A stretch of DNA of 64,000 nucleotides from Clostridiales bacterium UBA1316 (GCA_002307055.1 DBTM01000051.1:1-64000), one strand, 5' to 3'. Positions 51,479-59,491 are shown, numbered from the stretch's first letter. The notes: generated by a model from the letters alone, not told the origin. Numbers and translations: made by a program.

Positions 51479-52599
51479 ATATCATCAGTGATTTGAATAT
51501 CGGCGGCGCCGGTCATGTCCTGCTCAACTATTTGAAGTATTACGACAAATCTGCTTTTGATATCAGCGTCTGTCTGCCCGAAGGAAGCATGCTGGCTGGA
51601 CCGCTGAAGGAGATGGGCGCGGCGGTCTATGAACTCGCCATCAGCGGCGATAAATCCTTCGACCTGAAGGACATCCGGAAAATAAAGAGATTGATTAAAA
51701 GAACCGGCCCCGACATTGTCCACACGCACGGTTCGCTATCCGGGCGTATCGCCGGCAGGCAATGCGGAAAGATCGTTATCTACACGCGCCACTCCGTTTT
51801 TCCTGTCAGCCCGCGTATAAAATCCGGCCCCGGACAGCTTATCAACAAAATAGTCAACGAGCATTATGCCGACAGAATTATCGCCGTCAGCCCCGCGGCG
51901 AAGGAAAACCTCACCGACGGCGGGATTCGGGACAGCCTCATCGATATCGTCATGAACGGCGTTGAGCCGCTTATACGCCGGGACGATAACAAACGCCGGC
52001 AATGCCTGGCGCAGTACGGTATAGAGCCCGGCTGCTTCGTACTCGGGATTGTCGCCAGAATCGAAGAGTACAAGGGGCACATGATCCTGCTGGAAGCTTT
52101 AAAAATTTTGAAGGATGAAGGCTGGTGCGTCAAGCTCCTCATCGCCGGAACAGGGACCTATGAGGAAGCTGTCAGGAAAAAAGCAGCGGAGCTTTGTCTG
52201 ACCGATGACGCTGTTTTCCTTGGATTTGTCTCGGATGTCACCTCCGTATTAAGCATCCTCAATGTCCAGATCAACGCGTCTTACGGAACAGAGGCCACAA
52301 GCCTGTCGCTTCTGGAGGGCATGAGTCTCGGGCTGCCGGCTATCGTCAGTGACTACGGCGGAAACCCCTATCTGATCGAGGATGGAATCACCGGCCTCGT
52401 TTTTAAAAGCCGGGACAGCGGCAGTCTCGCTCAGTGTATTAAGCGCCTGGCGGACGATCCCGTCCTCTGGAAATCGATGAGCTGCAACGCCGCCGAGACA
52501 TTTTCAAAACGGTTCACCGCGCAGATTTTTGCTGAAAACATCGAAAAAATTTACATCAAAGCACTGAAAGGATATACAGATGGAAAACAAACAAAGTAA
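51463..52599 (+). CDS. Family 4 glycosyltransferase
   Basis: A 378-residue GT-B glycosyltransferase (GT4). The N-terminal acceptor half has LNIISDLNIGGAGHVLLNYL and HTHGSLSGRIAG. The C-terminal donor half has GIVARIEEYKGHMILLEAL and the E-x7-E motif in EATSLSLLEGM, followed by GLPAIVSDYGG. It transfers a nucleotide-sugar residue, probably to a lipid-linked glycan on the cytoplasmic face; the sugar is unknown. GGAGGAGGG lies before ATG 51463, which overlaps the upstream gene; upstream in-frame codons are not used. Confidence 0.92.
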   Translation: MVKVLNIISDLNIGGAGHVLLNYLKYYDKSAFDISVCLPEGSMLAGPLKEMGAAVYELAISGDKSFDLKDIRKIKRLIKRTGPDIVHTHGSLSGRIAGRQCGKIVIYTRHSVFPVSPRIKSGPGQLINKIVNEHYADRIIAVSPAAKENLTDGGIRDSLIDIVMNGVEPLIRRDDNKRRQCLAQYGIEPGCFVLGIVARIEEYKGHMILLEALKILKDEGWCVKLLIAGTGTYEEAVRKKAAELCLTDDAVFLGFVSDVTSVLSILNVQINASYGTEATSLSLLEGMSLGLPAIVSDYGGNPYLIEDGITGLVFKSRDSGSLAQCIKRLADDPVLWKSMSCNAAETFSKRFTAQIFAENIEKIYIKALKGYTDGKQTK

Positions 52600-53083
52600 G
52601 CCGAGTTGGAAGCTCAATATTTTCGACATTATCATCATCGCGGTCGTAATCATCGCAGCAGGCGCGCTGATATTTTTATGGCGCTTTTCCGGGAAAAGCA
52701 GCGCAACTGTCAATTACAAGCCTGTTCATTATACGATTGAGCTCAACAGCATGCGGGGTGATTCCGCTGAAAAAATAAAAGAAGGCGATACCATCATGGA
52801 CAGCACCAAGAAGTTCATTATGGGAACCGTCGTCTCCGTATCGGTCGGACCGGCAAAAATTGCCGAGACCAATCTTGAAACAGGCGATATCGTGCTCTCT
52901 GAATTGCCGAATCAGGAAACTGCGACAGTAACCCTCGTATGCAATTGTTCTGCATCCGATTCACAGATATCAGCGGAAAGCGGATATCTGGTCCGCATCG
53001 GCACAGAGGTCAGCGCAGCCGGTCCAGGCTACGCGGGCAGAGGCTATATCGTTGCGATACAGAGGGAGGATTTGGAACAATGA
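52580..53083 (+). CDS. DUF4330-family membrane-anchored protein (first of a pair)
   Basis: A 167-residue bitopic protein: short basic cytoplasmic tail (KQSKPSWKLNIFDIIIIAVV), one membrane helix (about 13-33), then an extracytoplasmic beta domain that reads like DUF4330 (VHYTIELNSMRGDSAEKIKE; GDTIMDSTKKFIMGTVVSVS). The N-D/F-I-x-D-hydrophobic entry to the helix is the family hallmark. It overlaps the GT4 gene by 20 bases and its stop overlaps the start of the second DUF4330 gene (ATGA). No activity is known for the family; the context says polysaccharide export or assembly. Confidence 0.82.
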   Translation: MENKQSKPSWKLNIFDIIIIAVVIIAAGALIFLWRFSGKSSATVNYKPVHYTIELNSMRGDSAEKIKEGDTIMDSTKKFIMGTVVSVSVGPAKIAETNLETGDIVLSELPNQETATVTLVCNCSASDSQISAESGYLVRIGTEVSAAGPGYAGRGYIVAIQREDLEQ

Positions 53084-53658
53084 AAAAAATTATCGATGAG
53101 CATGGAAGAGTATTCGGGAAAGTCAGTATTATCGATTTTTTTGTCGTTCTGATTGTTCTTATCATCGGCGCTGCTCTTTATGTCAAGTTTAACGTCCTGG
53201 AAGTGACGAGCGTCACGGCAAAAACAGATACCATCACGTATACAATTAACATCTATGGTGCCCGGCAATTCACTGTTGACGGCCTCAAGGTCGGCGACGC
53301 TCTTTTCGACAAAACCAGCAGCGGCGGAAATGCTGTCGGAACGATAACTGATATTAAGGTAACCGCTTCAAAACAGCCTTCTCAGACATTGGACGGGAAA
53401 ATTGTCATGGGAAATTACGAGGGTCATTATGATCTTGTCGTCACCCTGACGGCAAACGGCACAGTCAGCGACGGCCGATATCTTATCAATAAAACATACG
53501 AGCTCAATACCAATTCCATCCGCATATTCAACACAAAATATTGTACGTTCGAAGCGTCAATCGGGCCGATTGCGACGATTAATTCAAGCGCAGCGCCTGC
53601 ACAGGGCGCAACGCCCGTTCCGAGCGCAACGCCCGTTCCGAGCGGCGGTATTTCGTAA
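53080..53658 (+). CDS. DUF4330-family membrane-anchored protein (second of a pair)
   Basis: A 192-residue protein of the same plan as its neighbour: IIDEHGRVFGKVSIIDFFVV is the canonical DUF4330 opening, the membrane helix is about residues 18-38, and the outside domain contains TITYTINIYGARQFTVDGLK, GDALFDKTSSGGNAVGTIT and YDLVVTLTANGTVSDGRYLI. It ends in a low-complexity Pro/Ala/Ser tail with a direct 5-residue repeat (TPVPS-A-TPVPS), a wall-spanning type linker. GGGAGGA is 9 bases before the ATG. TAATG coupling to csaB follows. Confidence 0.85.
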   Translation: MKKIIDEHGRVFGKVSIIDFFVVLIVLIIGAALYVKFNVLEVTSVTAKTDTITYTINIYGARQFTVDGLKVGDALFDKTSSGGNAVGTITDIKVTASKQPSQTLDGKIVMGNYEGHYDLVVTLTANGTVSDGRYLINKTYELNTNSIRIFNTKYCTFEASIGPIATINSSAAPAQGATPVPSATPVPSGGIS

Positions 53659-55919
53659 TGGCTCTCAAAATTTTGATGGCCACGATGAGTCTCGGCATCG
53701 GCGGCGCTGAAACGCATATTATCGAACTGGCCTGTGAGCTGAAGCGGCGCGGTGTGGATGTGCTCATCGCTTCAAACGGGGGTGTCTATGTCCCTGATAT
53801 TGAGGAGAACGGCATCCGCCACTTCTCGGTTCCTATGAACAAACGTAACGCCTTTTATATGGTCAGATCCTATTTTATGCTCCGAAAGATCATCAAAAAG
53901 GAAAAGCCGGACATTGTACACGCGCACGCCAGGATCTCAGCCTTTATTTGCAGTATTCTGCAAAAACGCCTCCACTTTCCTTTCGTCACAACAGCGCACG
54001 GTGTCTTTCAGCTTGGCATCGGGCTCAATCAGCTGACGAATTGGGGACAAAAGACGATTGCCGTTTCCGAGGATATCAAAGAGTATTTAATCAGCAGCTA
54101 CGGCGTCAACAGCCGTGACATCAGTGTCACGATTAACGGGATTGATACCGAGAAATTCTCTCCGTCCGCGAGGCAGGCCGATGTGCTGCCCTCGGAGATT
54201 TCGCCAAAAGCCGCCAACGAATTCGGCTTTACCGCTGGTCAGCCCGTCATTTGCCATGTCAGCAGAATCGACGAAAGTTCCTGTCTGGCTGCGCGGCAGC
54301 TGATTGCGCTGGCGCCGCGCCTGAGCGAGGAGCTGCCGGGCGTGTCGATCCTCATCGCGGGCAGCGGCGATGTTTTTAATGAACTCAATGAGATGGCGTC
54401 GGCCGCCAACACAAAAATAGGCCGCCGTGTGGTCATCATGACCGGCACGCGCACCGATATCAATGAAATCCTCAATGTCTGTGATCTTTTCGTCGGTGTA
54501 TCCCGTGCGGCGCTTGAAGCTATGGCGGAGGCTAAGCCTGTCATACTGGCAGGGAGCCAGGGCTATATCGGGCTTCTCACACCGGATAACCTTTCTGAGG
54601 CGCAGGAAAGCAACTTCTGCTGCCGCGGATGCATCCTCCCGACGCAGCAGCTGCTGCTGGATGAAATTTTACGCACACTTAAGGATATACCGGCGCCCGA
54701 GCGCGCCGCGCTCGGGAATTTCGGCAGGCAGATCGTTATGCGCGATTATTCGGTAAAAAGAATGACCGATGACTGCCAAAAGGTTTACGAGACTGTCCGG
54801 CGGCGCCGTTATAATGTTGTTATGAGCGGTTATTACGGCTTTGGCAATGCCGGAGACGAGGCGATTTTGCAATCCATCCATCAAAACATCGACAATTCCG
54901 GCGGTGATATTTCGGTCACCGTTTTATCAAATGATCCCGATGACACAAAGGAACGGTATGACTTTAACGCCGTCAACCGATTCAAGCTGATTGCCGTTAT
55001 GAAGGCGCTTAAAAGCTGTGACGCGCTCGTTTCGGGCGGCGGCAGCCTGCTTCAGGACCACACCTCGACGCGTTCGCTCTTTTACTACCTTATGATTATT
55101 CTCGTCTCAGGGTTCATGAATAAAAAAATCATGATCTACGCCAACGGCATCGGACCAGTCCAAAAAAAGATAAACAGGCTGCTTGTCCGCCATATTATCG
55201 GACGTGCCGATGTCATTACCCTCCGGGACGATGTGTCTGCCCAGGAGCTAAAAAACATGGGTGTCAAAAGGGACGATGTCCGTGTCACAGCCGACCCCGT
55301 CTTTACGCTGCACGGCGCGCCCCGCGAAGAAGCCGTTACGCTGCTGAACGACTGCGGTATTCCCTGCGACATTCCGTTTGTCTGCGTCTCTGTTCGTGAT
55401 TGGACCGGCATGGGTCCGTTCAAAGAAAATGTCGCAATGCTTTGCGATGACATCCATGATACTTATGGCAGAAATATCGTCCTCATCGCCATGCAGACAC
55501 CAAACGACATCGGTATCAGTAATGATGTGCAGCGCCTTATGAAGAATAAAGCCTATGTGCTTGATGTCCGCTATACAGCCGAGCAAATCATGGGGATTAT
55601 CGGAATGGCTGATTTCGTTCTGGCTATGCGCCTGCACATGCTGATCTTTTCAGCGCGGATGTGCACTCCCCTGATCGGTATCATCTATGACCCGAAGGTT
55701 GCCGCTTATGTTAAAACGCTCAGCATGCCGTCGGCAGGGGATGTGACGGATTTTACGGCAGAGACAGCGATAGCCGCAGTTAAATTAATTGTAAACGACC
55801 GTGAAAAGTATGCCGCCGCGCTCAGGCAGAAATCAGCCGACCTTGAAGCCCTTGCTCACGAAGATGCCCAGCAGCTTTTAAGGCTGCTGGAGACAAAACA
55901 CAAACGCCGGACGATTTAA
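53658..55919 (+). CDS. csaB: Fusion of a GT4-like glycosyltransferase and CsaB polysaccharide pyruvyl transferase
   Basis: A 753-residue two-domain protein. Residues 1-380 are a GT-B/GT4-like domain (KILMATMSLGIGGAETHIIE; PDIVHAHARISAFICSI; VGVSRAALEAMAEAKPVILA). The first Glu of the E-x7-E motif is replaced (Val279). Residues about 384-750 are a CsaB-type pyruvyl transferase (VVMSGYYGFGNAGDEAILQS; SGGGSLLQDHTSTRSLFYYL; ADVITLRDDVSAQELKNMG; MRLHMLIFSA). CsaB adds ketal pyruvate to secondary wall polymer, which creates the ligand for SLH domains. One protein could add and pyruvylate the last sugar. ATG overlaps the previous stop. Fusion is uninterrupted; no frameshift seen. Confidence 0.9.
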   Translation: MALKILMATMSLGIGGAETHIIELACELKRRGVDVLIASNGGVYVPDIEENGIRHFSVPMNKRNAFYMVRSYFMLRKIIKKEKPDIVHAHARISAFICSILQKRLHFPFVTTAHGVFQLGIGLNQLTNWGQKTIAVSEDIKEYLISSYGVNSRDISVTINGIDTEKFSPSARQADVLPSEISPKAANEFGFTAGQPVICHVSRIDESSCLAARQLIALAPRLSEELPGVSILIAGSGDVFNELNEMASAANTKIGRRVVIMTGTRTDINEILNVCDLFVGVSRAALEAMAEAKPVILAGSQGYIGLLTPDNLSEAQESNFCCRGCILPTQQLLLDEILRTLKDIPAPERAALGNFGRQIVMRDYSVKRMTDDCQKVYETVRRRRYNVVMSGYYGFGNAGDEAILQSIHQNIDNSGGDISVTVLSNDPDDTKERYDFNAVNRFKLIAVMKALKSCDALVSGGGSLLQDHTSTRSLFYYLMIILVSGFMNKKIMIYANGIGPVQKKINRLLVRHIIGRADVITLRDDVSAQELKNMGVKRDDVRVTADPVFTLHGAPREEAVTLLNDCGIPCDIPFVCVSVRDWTGMGPFKENVAMLCDDIHDTYGRNIVLIAMQTPNDIGISNDVQRLMKNKAYVLDVRYTAEQIMGIIGMADFVLAMRLHMLIFSARMCTPLIGIIYDPKVAAYVKTLSMPSAGDVTDFTAETAIAAVKLIVNDREKYAAALRQKSADLEALAHEDAQQLLRLLETKHKRRTI

Positions 55920-55929
55920 TCCGGCGTTT
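55902..55929 (+). terminator. Terminator of the murJ-csaB operon
   Basis: A perfect 9-bp stem AAACGCCGG / CCGGCGTTT with a 10-base loop that contains the csaB stop codon, followed by ATTTATC. The 220 bases from here to 56140 hold no other gene I can support. Confidence 0.7.
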
Positions 55930-56140
55930 ATTTATCAGTCGGTTTTTAGCAGTACACAATAAGAGAATGACTGGACGTATAAATTAAGCTTGCATCCTGA
56001 AGCTTGTTTGGATACACTAGGATCAATACCTTATACAAAAGCAGGCTTAAGAAACAAACTTATTGTACCTCAGGGTGTTGCGGCATTCGGCGGCAGCATT
56101 ATGCGGGTTCATGATATTGAACATATTAGGAGGGATCACC

Positions 56141-56935
56141 ATGCCATTATTAACGGCAAAATGCCCCAGCTGCGGAGAGACCATTCAAATACCGAGTGAA
56201 AAAAAAGAGACCTATTGTGCTTATTGCGGCAAAAAGTTTCAAACAAAAACCGCAGTAGCCGTTATTATGCCTGAAAAATACGTACCCGACGGGGAAGCCG
56301 GCGTGCAGCTGACGAATGTCAAAAAGCTGAGAGAAACGGAATTGAAAGCTTTCCTCAGCGGCCCCGGCTTTACCTCGCTTTATCAGTATTGGGAATTTCC
56401 CGTCACATATAACGCGCAAATAGAGCATTTAGACCCGGATGATATACTCTCGAAAGAAATGAGGATATGTGACGAAAGCCGCCGTATTCTGCTCGAAGTC
56501 TGCAGTGACGACGGTATATTCGCTCCTTCGGGGATCAAATTATTCGGGAATAAAATTACTGTAATACTTGATAATGAACTGGCAGTCAAGCTTCACCTCC
56601 AAAGAATAAACAGAGATGCGGAGCTGATACTTCAAGTCGAACCGTACTATGACTTTGCGTCAACACAAAAACTGATGATGGACATCATAAAACTTGACAA
56701 AACCGATGAGCTCTACAGCCTGTTCAGCAATGGCCTGTCCATGGCGCTTGTGGCGCTGCAGAACTATCTGATTCCGGTTTTCAAAAAAAATATCCAGACG
56801 CCGCTGGGCGACAAGTTGGCGGACTGTATGACCTATATTGCCCAGCTTATTACCGACCGGATTGGTGCAGAGCAGCTGCAGTATACACAAAAAACGAAGA
56901 TTCTGGAACTGAAGCATCTGCATTTACTTAAATAA
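56141..56935 (+). CDS. Zinc-ribbon protein of unknown function
   Basis: A 264-residue cytoplasmic protein. Residues 6-30 form a zinc ribbon (CPSCGETIQIPSEKKETYCA, i.e. C-x2-C...C-x2-C with CAYCGKKF). The rest is mixed alpha/beta with no recognised family (ELKAFLSGPGFTSLYQYWEF; DPDDILSKEMRICDESRRIL), ending in a helical region. AGGAGGG lies 6 bases before ATG 56141; a longer frame from 56063 is unlikely. Stands alone, convergent with the next gene across a perfect hairpin. Function unknown. Confidence 0.75.
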   Translation: MPLLTAKCPSCGETIQIPSEKKETYCAYCGKKFQTKTAVAVIMPEKYVPDGEAGVQLTNVKKLRETELKAFLSGPGFTSLYQYWEFPVTYNAQIEHLDPDDILSKEMRICDESRRILLEVCSDDGIFAPSGIKLFGNKITVILDNELAVKLHLQRINRDAELILQVEPYYDFASTQKLMMDIIKLDKTDELYSLFSNGLSMALVALQNYLIPVFKKNIQTPLGDKLADCMTYIAQLITDRIGAEQLQYTQKTKILELKHLHLLK

Positions 56936-56972
56936 ACGCTGCCGATTTATCACTTAATTCATATGATTATGA

Positions 56973-57006
56973 ATGGGTCACCTCTTATTAACAAGAGGTG
57001 ACCCAT
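56973..57006. terminator. Bidirectional terminator hairpin between convergent genes
   Basis: A perfect 14-bp stem ATGGGTCACCTCTT / AAGAGGTGACCCAT with a 6-base loop. U-tracts on both sides are weak, so termination is inferred from stem strength and placement between two converging genes. Confidence 0.65.
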
Positions 57007-57013
57007 CTGTCAG

Positions 57014-57946
57014 TTATTCGTCTTCAGCTTCGCCCGCGCCATCCTCTCGAATATTGGGGACGCCGGAACCGCACATTTTTTCTACCAGTTTTCTGAGTGA
57101 ATCCTCCAAGATATCCCCGTTATTCGGGGCTTTCGGTGTGCGCGGAGGCTTCCCGCCGAACCAGCCCTTTTTGCCGTTCGGTGCTTTTTCAGAATTCCAA
57201 TTCCCGTTCGTGTTAAAATCGGCGAAAGGCGGTTTGGCTCCGAACTGCTTGGCAAACATCTGGCGCATGATATCTTGGATGATTTCCGCCAGGCTGTCTG
57301 CCTCGAGGTAATCAGCAAAGCTTTGCAGTGATTCAATGATAGGCACAACCGCCCGTAATTTGACGATATCCTCCGATTCTCTGTACGGTGTCAGGTTGTC
57401 ATACATTTTTTCCAGCAGCTTGATGAGCTGCTGATTGGTTGTCTCTCTGGCCCACACGATATTGGAGACGGATTCCGCTTTGTTGGCGGCTGAGTAATCA
57501 TCCTTCCCGCCCTGCAAAGGAATTTCGGATATAGATTCGAGCGCTTTATGGATGTGCGCGGTGTCCTTGATGATCGAGTCAATGCGCTTGAGGATGCCGG
57601 TGACAGAATATTCCGCGGTTTCCGCCCAGGAAGTTTTCGGTACTTCGGGTTGGGGATGTTTTTCAGGCCTGGGATAAGTATCGGACTGCGGAGGGTATGT
57701 CTCAGGTCGTTGGGGTAATGTATAATCGTTCATAATGCGATCCTCCAAATTTTTATTTGGCGGACGCGCCGTCAGGCATATTTTGTTGCTACCAATGAAG
57801 CGCGCCCTGCCGTTTTTAACAAGACCTTTTGCCCGTTTGGGATAGGTCGCTTCATAGTCGTTTCCCTGCTCGTCTACAACAATAATGTTTTTTTCGATGG
57901 GTGTCCTCCCCTTTGCTGTATTCTGCGGTTTGCTGTCTGCGAACAC
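57014..57946 (-). CDS. Unknown protein with RRXRR/PLMP-like N-terminal domain
   Basis: A 310-residue (from GTG 57946) cytoplasmic protein. Residues about 18-62 read NIIVVDEQGNDYEATYPKRA then KGLVKNGRARFIGSNKICL. The pattern (VVD-x-x-G...P-x-RA-x-x-LVK-x-GRAR) is like the RRXRR/PLMP domain that begins IscB and some HNH nucleases, but no nuclease motif follows. A Pro/Tyr/Gln-rich linker (about 70-105) is followed by a helical domain (about 110-250) and a disordered acidic C-terminus. The start is uncertain: an ideal GGGGAGG-ACACCC precedes an ATC codon (57896-57898), and the same signal occurs 63 bases upstream before an ATA. GTG 57946 lies between. Function unknown. Confidence 0.65.
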   Translation of the reverse strand: MFADSKPQNTAKGRTPIEKNIIVVDEQGNDYEATYPKRAKGLVKNGRARFIGSNKICLTARPPNKNLEDRIMNDYTLPQRPETYPPQSDTYPRPEKHPQPEVPKTSWAETAEYSVTGILKRIDSIIKDTAHIHKALESISEIPLQGGKDDYSAANKAESVSNIVWARETTNQQLIKLLEKMYDNLTPYRESEDIVKLRAVVPIIESLQSFADYLEADSLAEIIQDIMRQMFAKQFGAKPPFADFNTNGNWNSEKAPNGKKGWFGGKPPRTPKAPNNGDILEDSLRKLVEKMCGSGVPNIREDGAGEAEDE

Positions 57947-57974
57947 TCTGTTTTTTATTATGGGTGTCCTCCCC
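57897..57974 (-). repeat. In-frame duplicated ribosome-binding/initiation motif
   Basis: The 15-base sequence GGGGAGGACACCCAT (minus strand) occurs at 57897-57911 and again at 57960-57974, exactly 63 bases (21 codons) apart and in the same frame, each followed by A-rich sequence (AATAAAAAAC; CGAAAAAAAC). This looks like a local duplication of a leader. Confidence 0.75.
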
Positions 57975-57999
57975 TGCTCGCAGAGGAACTTCTGGTTTC

Positions 58000-58020
58000 A
58001 AAGGAACCTTCGGTTCCTTT
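58000..58020. other. Stable hairpin with a UUC-type loop
   Basis: A perfect 9-bp stem AAAGGAACC / GGTTCCTTT closing a 3-base loop (c-TTC-g), followed by T on the plus strand. It lies in the leader of the RRXRR-like gene and downstream of the XRE gene. It could be a terminator for the latter or an attenuator. Confidence 0.5.
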
Positions 58021-58130
58021 TGCATACTAGCACATACTGTAAGAATTAGCAATAATATTACATGTTTGATTGTCATGTTTTTTATAGTTTACATAATAGG
58101 AACCCTATGTATTCGGCGTTACGCGCGGCA

Positions 58131-58178
58131 GGAGCCACCTCATCAGGCGCTTCGCGCCAGCTTCCCCTCGATGGGAAG
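58131..58178. repeat. Dispersed two-hairpin repeat
   Basis: GCAGGAGCCACCTCATCAG leads into two adjacent hairpins: GGCGC-TTC-GCGCC (58146-58158) and CTTCCC-CTCGAT-GGGAAG (58161-58178). The layout CCTCATC-AGGCG-hairpin-CTTCCCC...GGGGAAG matches a repeat type common between genes in clostridial genomes, as I recall it. Only one copy is seen in this window. Confidence 0.5.
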
Positions 58179-58226
58179 CCAAGGATTAATTCTGTGTTTT
58201 CCTGCGTTTGTATCGCGCTGCACTAT

Positions 58227-59300
58227 TTAATGCAACAGCTTAGAAAATGCTTCGGTTTCGCGGCAGAAATCGAATACCGGATCGTCGAAAAAGGCCATAA
58301 AGCGCTCCTTGTCGAAGCCCTTTCCGAAATCGCACGCGTCATATTTGAGCGCGTTGACAAGTGCGCCGTCTAATTGATGAACCTGCGCGGCAGCCATGGC
58401 ATCGGCTTGTTTAATAATCAGCGCGGTATATATTACTGTATTTTCGGTATCCTCTATTTTGGCGTAAAGACGAGTGATATCCATATAAACGCCCAGCAAA
58501 TAACCGCCGTGATAAGCCCGGTCACCGTCGTTATACAGCACCTCAAAAAGCTTCGCGACCGTTTTCCACGCCTCTGCAGCTTCTTCCGGCGCGTACTCTT
58601 TTGCACTGAGCATCCAGGTTACTGTATTCATCACATCTTCAATTCTGTCAACGATGTAACGCTGGGTATGCTCGAGCAGCGCCTGGCCTTTCAGGATAAA
58701 CGGGAGCATTCTTTCCTGCGTGTATATATAGGACGGCAGCATGTTGGCATATACGGTCGCCTGCTCACTATTATTAATAAGTACACAGGATAGGCAGGAA
58801 AAATAGATTGCTTCATAACGAATGGCACTATCCGTGCATTCAGCAAGAATTTTTTTACCAAGGGCGATTAATTCCGCATGATTCTGATGCGCATGGGATA
58901 ATAATGCTTCCATTAAATAACGCATCACTCTGAAATCGTTCGGGAATTCCTTATAAATTTCCCGCATACGCGTTATCTTATCATCGTTTCTCTTGAGCGC
59001 GCTCGCTTCATCGAATTCCTTAATATCGAATTCTTTAATATCGTCGTTCTGCTGCGCCTGCTCCAGCAGCTCGGTAATACGCTTCTCTTTCTTCGCGGCA
59101 TCGACCCCTAATAATTCATCGACTGTCACATTATAAAACTCCGATATCGCGGGCAGCAGCGTAATGTCCGGGTAGCCTTCGCTCCGCTCCCATTTGCTGA
59201 CAGCCTGAACGGTAATATTGAGGTACCCCGCAAGCTCCTCCTGCGTATTGCCTTTTTGGGTTCTGAGCTTTTTTATATTATCGTTTATCGTAATCGTCAT
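58227..59300 (-). CDS. XRE-family transcriptional regulator with helical C-terminus
   Basis: A 357-residue protein. Residues 5-65 are an XRE HTH (IKKLRTQKGNTQEELAGYLN; TVQAVSKWERSEGYPDITLL; VTVDELLG). The C-terminal 280 residues are helical with TPR-like repeats (EIYKEFPNDFRVMRYLMEAL). The same architecture occurs at 41-1069. ATG 59300 has GGGAG 10 bases upstream; the frame's first ATG (59309) sits on the ribosome site. A 17-bp perfect palindrome lies about 100 bases upstream and could be its operator. Regulon unknown. Confidence 0.87.
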   Translation of the reverse strand: MTITINDNIKKLRTQKGNTQEELAGYLNITVQAVSKWERSEGYPDITLLPAISEFYNVTVDELLGVDAAKKEKRITELLEQAQQNDDIKEFDIKEFDEASALKRNDDKITRMREIYKEFPNDFRVMRYLMEALLSHAHQNHAELIALGKKILAECTDSAIRYEAIYFSCLSCVLINNSEQATVYANMLPSYIYTQERMLPFILKGQALLEHTQRYIVDRIEDVMNTVTWMLSAKEYAPEEAAEAWKTVAKLFEVLYNDGDRAYHGGYLLGVYMDITRLYAKIEDTENTVIYTALIIKQADAMAAAQVHQLDGALVNALKYDACDFGKGFDKERFMAFFDDPVFDFCRETEAFSKLLH

Positions 59301-59402
59301 CTTAAGCATGCTCCCTTTTTAATCAGTTGCTGTGTCCGGCTTCAATCTACCACTCATTTCCGTCTTTAACAATAACCATGTCGTTCATATCCGGTTAAAT
59401 TT

Positions 59403-59419
59403 ATCAACCAATGGTTGAT
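59403..59419. promoter_or_regulatory. Perfect palindrome, candidate operator for the XRE regulator
   Basis: ATCAACCA-A-TGGTTGAT: 8-base arms around one base, about 100 bases upstream of the XRE start and 73 bases past the phosphoesterase stop. XRE dimers usually bind such sites. No promoter was clearly placed next to it. Confidence 0.4.
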
Positions 59420-59491
59420 TGTAGGCTGTGAAAAATGGACTGAAGCGGTAAAGCAGCGCTTTTGGGTTCAACAGTTCATAATAAGCCTATA

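Noticed and set aside
55990..56199. Plus-strand 69-codon frame ahead of the zinc-ribbon gene
   Set aside because: Overlaps the ribosome site and start of the zinc-ribbon gene in another frame; no start signal or family resemblance.
57852..58076. Minus-strand 74-codon frame upstream of the RRXRR-like gene
   Set aside because: It reads through the duplicated leader and a hairpin, and its residues are just translations of those repeats.
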